Source: Phycomyces nitens
Lineage: Eukaryota > Mucoromycota > Mucoromycetes > Mucorales > Phycomycetaceae
Length of the DNA stretch: 64,000 bases
Assembly: GCA_022702545.1 (NCBI GenBank)
Contig: JAHRBC010000002.1
Coordinates: 5,952,001-6,016,000, forward strand
Direction: 5' to 3'
Positions 31,119 through 46,600 of the stretch are shown in pieces. The notes beneath the pieces are model-generated. The model was not told the origin of the DNA, ran no database searches, and saw nothing but the letters and a program-made list of their open reading frames with translations. Both the position numbers and the translations under genes were made by a program. Each line of letters opens with the position of its first letter. Positions within the stretch are counted from its first letter, which is position 1.

Positions 31119-32741
31119 TTGTTGTTGCTGTTGTTGTTGTTGCTGCTGTTGCTGTTGTTGTTGTTGTGATACTCCTCTGTGGCCCGAATAGCTGTTTGGA
31201 GCACATGTCAATACACTTGATGGAGACGATGAAATGGAGGGTAAAAGGGAAGGTGGTGGTGAAGGTGAAGCTTGGTGGTTGGAATACGGCTGGACATATG
31301 ATTGCTGGAGGTACATGGGCGCAGACGGAGGGGCTGCATAAGGATCAAAGAGCGGTTGTGCTTGGTAGGGAACCTGCATGAATGTGTCTGGGAGAGAAGA
31401 GGAAAGTGATTCAGGTGGTGGTGAGGCAGAATGGGCTGGGCTATAGAGAGGCTGATGGGAAGGAGTTCGACGTTGACGTTTTTTGAGCGAATGTGTAGGT
31501 CGAGATGGTCCTGAGAAACTCATGGCGCGAGTAGTGCTTGAATGAGGCATGTCAGACACTTCTTGGGAGTTCTCAACCGCGACCGCGCTGGCACTGCTGT
31601 TGCTTTCCTGTTGACGTAGGCTCATATCTTGCAACTGCTGTAGTTCAGGACCACTTGAGGAAGCTGTTCGCAACTTTGGACGACTGGCACCATTGTGAGT
31701 ATGGTTAGTACTACTGGCACTGACACTTGCTCGGTTACGCTTCTTGATGATGTCTGTCTTGAGACTCAATGGACGAACAACACCATGTAATTTGAGAAAC
31801 AGACCACACGCATTGCAAAGTGGCATTCCTTGAGCATCACGGCGCCACAAGGGTGTGGTAGTGGTCTTGCAGTTGGTACACGTGGTCTTTGACTGGGTTT
31901 GCATTTTCTGCTTGAGTGGTGGTTCATCGTTACTCTTGACCGAACAGGCTGAGGACTGTGGCGAATGAGGTTTAGGAAAATGATCGGGCGAAGGTGAGGC
32001 ATTCTCGCCATAATATATCGTCAGCAATTCTTCAAAGCTTAGTGAGCCTGCATTAATGTTGGGCTGGGGGTGTTCGGTTGAAGGAGTGACGGGTGTGGAC
32101 GGTGAGTCTCCAAAGAAGAAGCTGGGTGAAGATGGAGTTGGAGAGGTGTGGTATGCAGTATGTTGAAGGAGTGGGTTGGGTTCATAGGGACTACTTGCTG
32201 AATAGCAGGCTGGTGGTTCTTCCATTTCATGATCATGAGCGGGGATGGCGATACTGTGCATTGTCTTTGGCTTTTTCTAGAGGCAAATGAATAAATGCAA
32301 ATTGACTAGAGACGAGTTACTTACAGAATTGTCTTTGAGGGCGCGAGTGCTACCCGAAATCATAACATTGCAATCTTTCTGTTCAAGGGGCTCTCTCAAA
32401 AAGTCCATCATGTAAGGTGGTGCGGAAGATGACAGGAGTGTGGTTGTGTCGTCTGAGAGTGGAGGTGATTTGGGAGAGGGAGTGGAAGTCTTTGAGTCAG
32501 CCATTGCCGCCTTTTCATCCTTTTTCTTTGTGAGGTTCATGGCCATCATGCGCCAGGTGAGGTTCTCGAGGCGAGAGCCATTTGGCAAGCTGTCCTTGGC
32601 TTTGGTGTACATTCGCCAGACTTGGCTAGAGAGTGGATCCTTCAACTCTGGTTCATCTTTTCGTTGAGGAAAGAGCGCGTGGCCGAGGACTTGGTCAGCA
32701 AGATCAGCATGCTTTAAAGCCTTTGACTCTTTTGGGGCCAT
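30807..32741 (-). CDS. AreA/Nit2-type GATA transcription factor
   Basis: A DNA-binding activator of nitrogen-regulated genes by family; it binds GATA sites in the nucleus. Two exons: 32741-32325 and 32276-30807, with a 48-nt GTAAGT...TAG intron, giving 628 aa. Residues 38-70 ([26 protein letters not shown]) match the short N-terminal AreA/GATA-associated domain of fungal nitrogen regulators. One type-IVa finger lies at 272-296 (CTNC-17-CNAC, with [19 protein letters not shown]), followed by the basic tail KKRNRAS. A pure polyglutamine run of about 35 residues (DNA 31062-31166, mixed CAG/CAA) and further Gln/Pro-rich tracts form a likely activation region. Upstream DNA carries GATAAG and CTTATC sites, so autoregulation is possible. 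Orthology to AreA rather than a paralogue is not certain. Confidence 0.88.
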
Positions 32742-32961
32742 GGCGGTTTTTAGGGATAAAGAAGTGGAAAGAAAGAAAGGAGTGCAAGTCTTTAATTGAC
32801 TTTTAAAAATAAAAGGCGCTCTGTTTTATTTATATATATTTATTCATGTGTTTTACAATATTAAACCCGCTCTTTTGCAACTGTTGAATACTTTTTTTTT
32901 TCTTTTTTTTCTTAGCCGAGAGATCGCTGATTATTTCAGGCGCCGTTCTTCCCGCTCTTGT

Positions 32962-33018
32962 GTTCCTATGGCAACTGGTACATGTGACTGGGTCGACACT
33001 TATCGACGACAAGATAAG
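32962..33018. promoter_or_regulatory. Candidate regulatory sites upstream of the GATA factor gene
   Basis: CTTATC (32999-33004) and GATAAG (33013-33018) lie 9 bp apart about 260 bp upstream of the ATG, as expected for auto- or cross-regulation by GATA factors. An X-box-like GTTCCTATGGCAAC (32962-32975) is adjacent. Sites are seen directly; binding is inferred. Confidence 0.35.
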
Positions 33019-34378
33019 CCAATTCACTAAAAAGAAATAAAAATATATATAAAAAAAAAGGGTTCAACCAACCAAAAACCTACTTGTAATCAGAGCCATA
33101 TATATAGACCCTATTGGATTTTCTGGACCACTGGAGCATAAATTACACTTCTTTACAAAGAAGTAGAAACTGCTGGATCCCTTTTTTTTTTAATATTAAA
33201 CATTGATCGCATGCCCTTTTGTCAAGGTACGCATGGCTCAACCAAAAAGAAAAAAATACAACCCGGTCATTCCCGACAAAAAAAACACAACAGAAAACAG
33301 CTCTTTCGCTCTCTCTTTCCTTCTTCTTTCTTTTGCTCTATTGTGCCTGTCTCTAGGCTGCCCTTTTTATATATATACATGTATATATACATATATACTA
33401 TATATACATATACATATATATATATTGGCTGGTATTTTAAACAATGTATATAAATAATTAAAGGAAAAAAAAAGATGACTTTATATTCAATAGACTTCAA
33501 TTGGCTCAAATACCATCTCTCTTTCTCTATTCCCCAATTTAAATCTATATATCTTGGATTATTTTCGATCGCCTTTTATTTTATCTTATAAGGGCGATTA
33601 GATGGGTGCTTCAAGTCAAATGTGGTTCGTTTGCCTAACAAGCTTATCTAAAGTTGGCCTAATTAGGACATGGCGTATCTCTCGACACTCCGATCCGTAA
33701 TATGTCACATGGACAAAGCACCAAAAGACAACATCATTTATTCGGAAACAGCAGTTTTATAAAGTATTTTTTATTTATTTACTGACCTGATACAAGGTTC
33801 CAAATATGGACGCCAAACAGAAATAATAATAATATTAGTAAATATTGTTAATAGATATCATCAATATTATTATAATAGAGTTGAAACTATAATACCCATA
33901 ATAAAAACTCATACGATCTGAATCACCATGGCAATAGATTTCTTGTGAATTTTTTTAAAAAAAATAATTGAGTTACCATGGCAATAAAATAATGTTGTCA
34001 TGGAAACAGTACTTTTTTTTATTTTTTGATAAACATTAAAAATAAAATAGTCTAAAATATAATAAACATATAATAGATAAGAACTAGATAATAACGATAG
34101 AAAAAGGAAATACAAAAGAATTGACTTGTACAAACCTTTTTCTTTATTTCTTTATTCTCTATTTCATTCAGTTCATTTCACGTGGCAAGGAATACAATAC
34201 AATCCTCAAACAATAAATAAATATAAAGCGATTGGTATCTAAATCAATGTTAACCGGAGTACAATAGATGATCGTAAAAGTATAATATATCTTTTTATAT
34301 TAAATAAATAAAACAGTTTTTTTTTGCATTTTTATTCTTTATAAATATATTGTATCTTTAATTCGTAACAGGTTGTTC
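33019..34378. other. Intergenic region between the GATA factor and MCM4
   Basis: About 1.36 kb of AT-rich DNA lying between the 5' end of one minus-strand gene and the 3' end of the next. Contains (TA/CA)n repeats at 33370-33425 and the X-box-like cluster at 33922-34007. No gene supported. Confidence 0.5.
33922..34007. promoter_or_regulatory. Second cluster of X-box-like palindromes
   Basis: Three 14-mers: ATCACCATGGCAAT (33922-33935), GTTACCATGGCAAT (33972-33985) and GTTGTCATGGAAAC (33994-34007). The second and third are each about two bases from the palindromic RFX X-box GTTGCCATGGCAAC. The site lies ~430-460 bp 3' of the MCM4 stop rather than in an obvious promoter. Confidence 0.4.
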
Positions 34379-37995
<3,617 letters not shown>

Positions 37996-38288
37996 GATTA
38001 TAAACTTGTTGTCTTTTCGGGATCGTGTTTGGAAATTAGATAATTGAGAGTCCACAGGCTGTAAAGACGATGATTTTATTTGAGAATGTTGTCTTGATAT
38101 TATTGATACGTACGTCTACCACACATTCACAAACCAACAATTAACTCCAAAAAAATAATAAAAAAACAATTCAATCCAAGACGCGCGTCTCAAAAAAGGA
38201 AATTTTGTGGGCTGACGTAGACAGCAGTCCTACTCATGTCCTTTGGATTCAAGCTTGTGTGTTTTTTCCCTTTTTTTCACTTTACATT
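37996..38288. promoter_or_regulatory. Bidirectional promoter of MCM4 and the RBM22-like gene, with an MCB-like palindrome
   Basis: 293 bp separate the two start codons. GACGCGCGTC (38180-38189) is a perfect palindrome resembling the ACGCGT (MCB) element that drives G1/S genes through MBF in yeasts. It lies ~185 bp from the MCM4 ATG and ~100 bp from the other ATG. Function is inferred. Confidence 0.45.
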
Positions 38289-40043
38289 ATGAGTTTGACT
38301 AAATCGGATCCCAACAAACAAGGATGGGAAGACTCGGTATGGCCAGAGTGTCAATTGGCTGGTTCGAAAAGACAGGTGGCTAACAACTTGTGACAGGAAT
38401 TCCCAATTGTCTGTGAAACTTGCTTGGGAGACAATCCTTATGTCCGCATGGTAAATTATTAAGCATATAATCTGCTTATTTGGTTGTATAATGAGAATCG
38501 TCTTTTTTAAACAGACTCTATATTTTGTCTAGACAAAGCAACCATACGGAAAGGAGTGCAAGGTAGAATCGAGATTGTTTGTTCGATAGGGATTGCAGGT
38601 TGGCTCACTAGATCTAATCTCGTAGATCTGCGCGCGCCCATTTACCGTCTTTCGTTGGCTGCCTGGCACAAATATGCGTTACAAAAAGACCGAGATTTGT
38701 CAGATTTGTGCAAAGGTAAAGCATGTCTGTCAAACATGTGTATTAGATCTACAATATGGTAAATTTTTGGTTTTTATATAAACACGGATTATTATTAGTA
38801 TTCAAAAAAAAATGCAAAGAGTATTTAAATTAATTATTATAAATTAATTTATTTATTTTTATAGGTCTTCCTGTTCAGGTCAGAGATAGTGCTTTACAGA
38901 TTCAGTCTAGCGCACCAACTACAGATGTCAACAGACAATACTATGCTCAGAATGTGGCTAATAAGGTATACACGAGGATGCACAAGCTGAATACCGTTGT
39001 TTTGATTATACATGCTAAAATTGTATTGTATTTTAGCTGGAAGAAGATAAGAATCTGTACGATGCCGGAAAGGCAACCCCAGCCAGTCGTGAAATCCTTC
39101 GAAGATTAGCCAGATCAGAACCATTCTATAAACGTAACAGGGCTCACATCTGTTCCTTCTTTGTCAAGGGTGAATGCAAGCGTGGTGATGAGTGTCCTTA
39201 TAGGTAGGTTACAAGAAGGAGGAGGAGAAAGGAAAAAATATAGCTTTTGTGAGATATGATTCTAGCTGGCGATTTTTGAATATAGAAATGGGGTTAGGAT
39301 AGAATCGCGTGGATAGGACAAGAGTTGCTAAACTACTATGGTTTTAGACACGAACTTCCGGGTGACAGTGACATTACTCAACAGAACATCAAAGACCGCT
39401 ACTATGGGTCGAATGATCCTGTTGCCAAGAAGATGCTAACAAGAGTCAGAGGAGGAAACAACTCCCTTGACCCACCTAGCGACAAGGCTGTGGTAAAGTA
39501 TAACCCGGATGAAATGTCATGAATCATCTAATCTGGATTTCTAGACTTCCTTGTTCGTGACTGGAGTCGAGGAAGATCTTACAGAATCTGACATAAGGCA
39601 AGATATTGTATATTCTGTGCAATTGAATTGGTCATGGAGATTAATATGTATTGTATTGCAGAGGATTCTTTTATGCGTTTGGGGAGATCAAATCGATTGT
39701 GATTATCTACAAGTCAAAATGCGCATTTGTAAACTTCATTACCCGCAAGGCTGCGGAGGCTGCTGCTGAAAAGGTTTACGAGGTTGGACTGAACATCAAG
39801 GGTTTCCCTCTTCGTGTTGCATGGGGTAGACCAAGACCTCTTGGACCTAAATCCGAAGTCCAGCCAGGTAAACAATTAAGCGAGATATGTCTGGTATCTA
39901 ATGTAGTGTAATGAATAGCCACACCCGCCGACCTTTCTTCAATGCAACCCCCTGCACCTCCTTCCATGACTTTTGACAAGGAAGATTCTGTAAAGTACCC
40001 GAGCCAAGATCCTACCTTGCAAGGTTCCAATGCTAGAGTCTAA
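38289..40043 (+). CDS. Pre-mRNA splicing factor RBM22/ECM2-type (C4/CCCH zinc fingers plus RRM)
   Basis: A spliceosome component that contacts U6 and the intron near the catalytic centre in animals and yeasts. Ten exons: 38289-38336, 38397-38450, 38533-38562, 38626-38758, 38865-38965, 39037-39203, 39348-39492, 39545-39597, 39662-39867 and 39919-40043; 353 aa, all phases consistent. The eighth intron has a GC donor (AAG|GCAAGA). Motifs in order: [39 protein letters not shown]...[17 protein letters not shown] finger [19 protein letters not shown] (~162-180) and RRM ~227-298 ([14 protein letters not shown]). A short proline-rich tail ends the protein. Family recognition is strong across the whole length. 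Confidence 0.95.
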
Positions 40044-40063
40044 GCCTATTAAATCTTATATTT

Positions 40064-40098
<35 letters not shown>

Positions 40099-41203
40099 GC
40101 AAGCACAAAAAAGCACAGAGAGAGAGATTGTGTATGATACACAAATTCCAAAATCACTTTTTTTATCATTTCCATAAAAAAAAATATACATATATAGCAA
40201 AAAAAAACACGCACACACTGTAAATGGTACCTTTTTTTATTATTATAATTGTCTCAAACATTCATTCATAATGAATTATATATGAATTATATATATATAT
40301 ATGTTTCTGTCGGCGATGTAGAATATAACAACTGTTATTTTTAGCAAAACGGATCATGAAAAAGGGTAGTAAGAACATTATAATTGGGTTCTTGCCTCTG
40401 GGCCAGCACCGATTGGTTCCAAGCACCAGATAATATTATATAATTCATGACGCACAATCCGTCCTGCCCCCCATTGTAAATAGAGATAAGTGTGTAAATA
40501 TGTTTTTTCTTTTTAAAAAAGAAAATGTGACACCAGCTAATTGAATAAGAATCTCTATATACATATTTTGGGAATCATATGAAGCACTTGTTTTTATTTT
40601 TATTTTTGCTCTCAAATTCTTATCAGACAAGAGATAAAGATTTATAAATATGTAAAATGGTCCTACTCAAGCAGAAATCACCAGGAATAGTATATATAAA
40701 CATGTATGGTACTGTATAAATGGAATTCAAAGGTTTAGTTTTCCCGGGTTTATAGATTGGCTTGTCATTGAGACATTTTACATTTTCACATTTTTTGAAC
40801 CAAAACTAATATCAATAACACTGATATCAACAGCTATTATAATACTAGCACTGGTATCAGTCTCACTATCAATAATACCAATCGTATTATCAACATTACC
40901 AATAAAAAAAAAACTCTTTTTTTATTTGGTTTTATATAAATTCATTCGAAAATCTCTAGTCAAATCGATCTCGGATATTAAAATTCCAAAATAATTCTGA
41001 TTGCCAATATCTCGGATTTCTTTTTATGTCATATTAGTTTATACTCCGACATTTGTACCTGGGTTTAATGGATCCTGTGTCGATCACTACTGCAATCGCC
41101 GTCTGAATATTATTAAACTCAACCCAAAAAAATACTAATTATTATAATTATTATTATTATTATTTTTCTAGGTAACTTGGCTTGTATTTTACTCACAATT
41201 AAG
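40044..41203. other. Intergenic region, AT-rich
   Basis: 1.16 kb with a (TA)n run at 40068-40095, poly-A/T tracts and an AATAC/ATCAATA-rich segment (40800-40910). No gene seen. A TTTTTCTAG at 41163-41171 could be the acceptor of a 5'-untranslated intron of the next gene. Confidence 0.45.
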
Positions 41204-42727
41204 ATGCCTGTCATCTCATCTACTCAAAGGAAACCAATCTTGGCTTCCCTTGTAGTTTTCATCCTTGTCATTGTATTCTTTCTTTCTCCATACCAGTCAA
41301 CATCCATTGCCCCATCTTCTATTCCAAAGAATGTCGAGACCCACACTTTTCAAATGCCACCAGATGAAGAACAATTCAAGGAACCTGCCTGGAAAAATAC
41401 CACCAGAGCAAAGGCTGCATTTGTTATTCTCACAAGAAACTCTGAACTTGATGATCTACGAAAGACTATCCAACAACTAGAGGCTAGATTCAACAGCAAA
41501 TTCAACTATCCCTATGTGTTTTTGAACGACGAGCCATTTACAGATGAATTCAAGGAACTTACTTCGGGATTAACAAAGGCAGAAACAAAATATGGCAAGT
41601 GAAAAAAAAATATTCGTAATTGTATTGTATTTTTTTTTTGTATGTTAATATTGGCTGTTTGGGGGGGATTTCTAGGCTTGATTCCAGAGGAGCATTGGGG
41701 ATATCCAGAGTGGATTGATGTCGAAAAGGCCGACAGATTACGCCACAAGATGGGCAAGGATGGTATTCTGTATGGCGACAATCTATCGTACCGCCACATG
41801 TGCAGGTAAGATATATAAATATAATACACAAGGTTTTCCGTCTAAACCCCCCTCCCTCCCCCTCTCAAGATTCGAGAGCGGCTTCTTTTTCAGACACCCT
41901 TTGATGCTCGAGTATGAGTTTTACTGGTGAGTTTCATGGTTGGAATCAATTGGGAACCAAGCTTACTGAGCATGTTTATATCTCTATTAGGCGTGTGGAG
42001 CCAAGTGTCGAGTTCTTTTGCGACCTCGACTATGATCCGTTCCTGTACATGAAGGAGAACAACAAGAAATATGGTAAATTTGGCTGCATACCTGACAAGC
42101 AAGGTTCTTACTGCGATGAATGAATTATAGGCTGGACAATTTCTCTCTTGGAATACGAGTCTACGATCCCAACCTTGTGGGAAACAACCAAAAAGTTTAT
42201 GAAGGAGTATCCCCAATATATCCCAGAAAACAATCTTATCGATCTGGTATCCAACAACCAGGGAAATACCTACAACTTGTGTCACTTTTGGAGCAACTTT
42301 GAAATTGGAGATCTCAATTTCCTCCGCAGCCCAGAGTACACAGCCTACTTTGAATACCTCGACCGTGCTGGTGGATTCTTTTATGAAAGGTAGGTTTGGT
42401 TTTATTGATTGATTGAGTGATTGATTGAGTTGGTTATTGATCTTGTTGGTTCAGATGGGGAGATGCACCAGTCCATTCAATTGCTGTAGGAATGTTCCTC
42501 AATCAGTCTCAAGTACACTTTTTCAATGACATTGGATACAAGCATGCGCCTTTTATGCACTGTCCCATCTCGAGAGAATTACAAAAGAAGTGTCATTGCG
42601 ACGCAGCAGAAAACTTTGGTATGTTGATATTATATATATATATTAGTCATAATTATTGTCTAAAACATTTTCTATAGATTTCACCGAGAACTCTTGTATG
42701 AGAAAGTGGATCTCTGTTACAGAATAA
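41204..42727 (+). CDS. GT15 family alpha-1,2-mannosyltransferase (Kre2/Mnt1/Ktr-like)
   Basis: A type II Golgi enzyme that adds alpha-1,2-mannose from GDP-mannose to O- and N-linked glycans of cell-wall proteins. Seven exons: 41204-41594, 41676-41805, 41870-41926, 41991-42073, 42131-42389, 42455-42618 and 42678-42727; 377 aa. The first intron has a GC donor (ATG|GCAAGT). A short cytosolic tail precedes a membrane anchor (~11-28, [16 protein letters not shown]). The catalytic domain carries [31 protein letters not shown] (~192-209), [12 protein letters not shown] (nucleophile-region Glu) and [19 protein letters not shown], all hallmark GT15 blocks, and ends with a Cys-containing C-terminus. 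Which KTR paralogue it matches cannot be decided. Confidence 0.95.
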
Positions 42728-43633
42728 CTCTTGGTGTTATCTAGGCGTTGTACTATCATTATCATCTCACCATATATACATATATATATATACATATAGA
42801 TATACATATGTATGTATATATATAAACATTACAATAGAAACATCCAAACTACTGCCTTTGGGCCAAAACAAGAAAGTAGACATTTATTTTTACAAGACAA
42901 ATATAAAGGAGAGCAAATGTGTGTAGGGAGTAAAGAAGAAGAAAAAGAAAGAAAGAAAAAAGAGGTCTCCTGGAGAACCCGGTATCTTGAGATTTACAAA
43001 TGCCACCATGAAATTAGAATACCAATTACTTGTTGTTCTTGACATCACTTTCCATCTAGTCAAATAAGTGTCAAGACTCCTTGATAACTCCCAAGGACAA
43101 TTGATAAGTCCAGATATGTCTAAAAAAGAATCTGTGTGACTTTGGAAAACTTGCAGTGGTGCATCCAAGTGTGGGTGTGACTGTGTAAGCCATGCTCATG
43201 TTCATCGCCTTTTTCACATCTTTATGCTTTCATTTGTTGCAAAGAAAATACAGTGATATAAAACTACGCCACAGCTTGGTTTTCTAGCACAGGCATTATA
43301 TTAAATATACATAAATACATATATAGACTTTATATATTCTTGATATAATTATATATATATATATATAATATATATAATAATATATAATATATATCATAAT
43401 TATATAATTATACATTTGTCGTGTATAGACCATGCAGAGGTGTGTATAAATCCAATATAAATGTATATATAATTATCTATACAGATTGTATGATGATATG
43501 TCTATATTTCTATCCATAATATATATATATATATGAATATACATGTTTACAAGCATATTATACAATACAATACATTACATATTTACATGTACAAACAACA
43601 ACAAAACTCAAATCAAAAGTTGCATTGATTCAG
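42728..43633. other. Intergenic region / unresolved 5' end of the kinesin gene
   Basis: About 900 bp of very AT-rich DNA with long (TA)n blocks (42775-42825, 43345-43400, 43518-43535). It should contain the kinesin promoter and probably a first coding exon that I could not place. Confidence 0.45.
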
Positions 43634-46600
43634 ACCATACGATGATCATGTCCCAACCACTCCAACCCGCAATCCACGAACACCTCAAAGAAATCACGAT
43701 CGTACACCCCATCGCACACCACATGACAGGACACCTAGTCGAACACCAAACAGGTCTTATCTAGACACCCCAACACGCCCTGCCTTCAAGACACCGATCC
43801 GCCCACCTGATTTCATCTCACTTGCTCAAGAAAGCGGCCAGCGGTCAATCCAGACATCAAACTGGCCATCCGACAGTTTCTTTGCTTATAATCCAGAAAA
43901 AGAGCCAATCAAAGTAATGATCATTTGGGTTTAATAAGATTGATTCCAAACAGAATCTAACATTTTATTTATTTATTTTTTAAATATATATATAGGCTTA
44001 TTTGCGTATACGACCCTTGGCAGGTCATCATACATCAGCAATCGAATTACCATATCTTCAAATTGTCGATGATCTTGAAGTTTCAATGACTCCACCAGAG
44101 GCATGTACACCAGAAATCTCAAATAATCTAGATCCATTCTATATATAATAGAACCCAGAAACTCACAGACCAAAAAAAACCTTTCTAGTCGTCCAATGCC
44201 TACAGAACACGAAACAGGGCACCAGAGCGATACAAATTCACAAAGATCTTTACCGAATCTGTTGCACAACAAGACTTTTTCAACAAGACAACCCTGCCTT
44301 TGATTAGCGACCTCTTGCACGGCGAGAATGCGCTTGTGTTTGCATATGGAGTAACAAACTCTGGAAAGACGTATTCGATCATGGGCACCCCTCAGGACCC
44401 TGGTCTCTTGCCTCGTACATTGGATGTCATTTTCAACAGCACACACAATTATCTGAGTGATTCAAAGGTAAGGTTCTGGTGAATTGGTGAATTGGAGCAT
44501 TGGAGTATTGGGTACTTATGGAGTTCAATGTAGTTTAAGCCGGTGATGCACAGTCTGGTCCAGACTTATGAAGACCCACGAGAAGAGAACCGAAGTGTGT
44601 TGGATAATGCGGGGCTGTTTGAGTCCCCTTATCCAGGAACCTCGGTGAGTTTTTTGCTCCAGACTTTAAAACACACACACACACACACACACATCTAATG
44701 CTGGAAATAGAACCCTGATGTCTGGAGTGGGCGTCTATTGAATGAAAACAGAGACAAGACGAGTAAGGCTACGGTTGATCTGTTCTTGTATTAAGGCATC
44801 GATTGTTGATCTAGGTGTGAAATTGGGTGACAAATTCGAGTATGGCATCTGGGTGTCCTTTGCGGAAATCTATACCGAAAAGATATACGACCTACTGGTA
44901 CCTCCGGACAAACAATTGAAGCGTAGGGCCTTGTCTCTAAAGTATGAGTTCCGGAGTGGCCATAAATACATTGCTGGGATTAAAGAAGTCAAGGTTCAAT
45001 CTATTGAGGTAAATATAGATACAAAGTTGGATCTATATTTATATATATACATATATTTATTTATTTTTTTGATAGGAAGCGTATGTAATCTTGCGAGAAG
45101 GCCAGCGCAACCGAGCAGTGTTTTCTACACTGATGAACCAGACAAGCAGCAGGAGTCACAGTGTGTTTACTATCCGGGTTGTCCGAGTGCCAATTGACGA
45201 AGACAACTATGTCATTGAGGTAAGCTATACATCTTTAACTATATATATAAAAATATATAAAAATATATCTTTATATTTATAAAGAAGGTGTGCCTCCATA
45301 AAAGCTAAAAATACCTATTACTTGATTTACAATAGGATCCCTCGTATGTCACTGTGTCCAAAATGTCCATTGTCGATCTGGCTGGGTCTGAGCGACATCG
45401 TAACACTTTCAATTCCGGTAACTTTGTTTAATTCCATAAAGAAAAAAAGACTCTATTAATATGTTTTTTTTAAAAAACAGGCCAAAGGCTCAAAGAGGCT
45501 GGAAATATCAACAAGTCATTGATGGTTCTGGGCCAATGCATGGAGACATTGCGCTTCAATCAATTAAAGGCGGCCATGGGCAAGGTAGACTGATTTGCCA
45601 CTGATATATATATATATACCAATTTGCTGACCAATTTTTTACTCTAAAAGCGCCAAGCTGTTGTGCCATTCAGACACAGTAAATTAACGGAGCTGTTCAA
45701 GAGCTCGTTTGAAGGAGATGGCAAAGCGGCAAGTCTAAATAGATATTGGGCTTGGTCTGAATATTCCAAAATAATGGCAATTTTCTATCAATAGGTCATG
45801 GTGGTCAATGTGAATCCGTTTGATACCGGATTTGATGAAAATAGCCATGTAATGAAGTTTGCTGCAGTAGCAAAAGATGTGGCTACATGGCGTCGAATTC
45901 ATCCCAAACTGGATCTCAAGAGTGTATCTGGCTCAGGTAAAATGAATTGCGAATACTTGTATTTCTTATGCTGATAGCAGCCAATTCAGTCAAGCGACTT
46001 CGGACAGAAGTGCAAGAACACCAGTGTATGTGATGGGTTTAGAGTACATGGCTCATTCTAAAAACACAATTTTTGTATAGCAATTGGGTACCCCCCACGA
46101 GAAGAACTCGATAGTGTTCTAGACGATGAGGATGACGGTGAGGATGACGATGATCCATTTGTAGATGGTCTGATCACCCAACTCGAGGACCTAAGGGACA
46201 AGGTAACCAATTGAGCCAACGATTTTTCCTCTTGACATGTCGTCTATGTAGTGGCTCGATGCAGAGACCAGATGTGCTACAATGGAGTCTAGTATTCGCC
46301 AGCAGTTTGCCAAAGAGATGCAGGTCGAACTGGGGAAAATGGAAGAGATCTATATATCAGCCCTCAAGCGAGAGGTAACATTGTACTCTTTTTGAGCGTT
46401 ATTTTTATGATTCCAATAACAAAAAACTCCCATTTATTCTTGTAGAACGACATTAATGGAGCCCAAATCAAGGAAAGAATTGAAAAGTCTAGTTCTCTGG
46501 CAGGTCTCGGTAATAAGAAATTGTATAGACAAAGATCAGTGTATTTACTACTTTATAAAGGGCCGAGCGATGACGGTTTCTTGACAGACGTAGGCTATTT

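Noticed and set aside
30852..31169. Leucine- and valine-rich frames over the CAG/CAA run
   Set aside because: Alternative-frame readings of the polyglutamine tract of the GATA factor.
33203..33457. Overlapping 80-84-codon frames
   Set aside because: Derived from TA/CA microsatellite DNA (YIYMYIYIYT runs) with no coding character.
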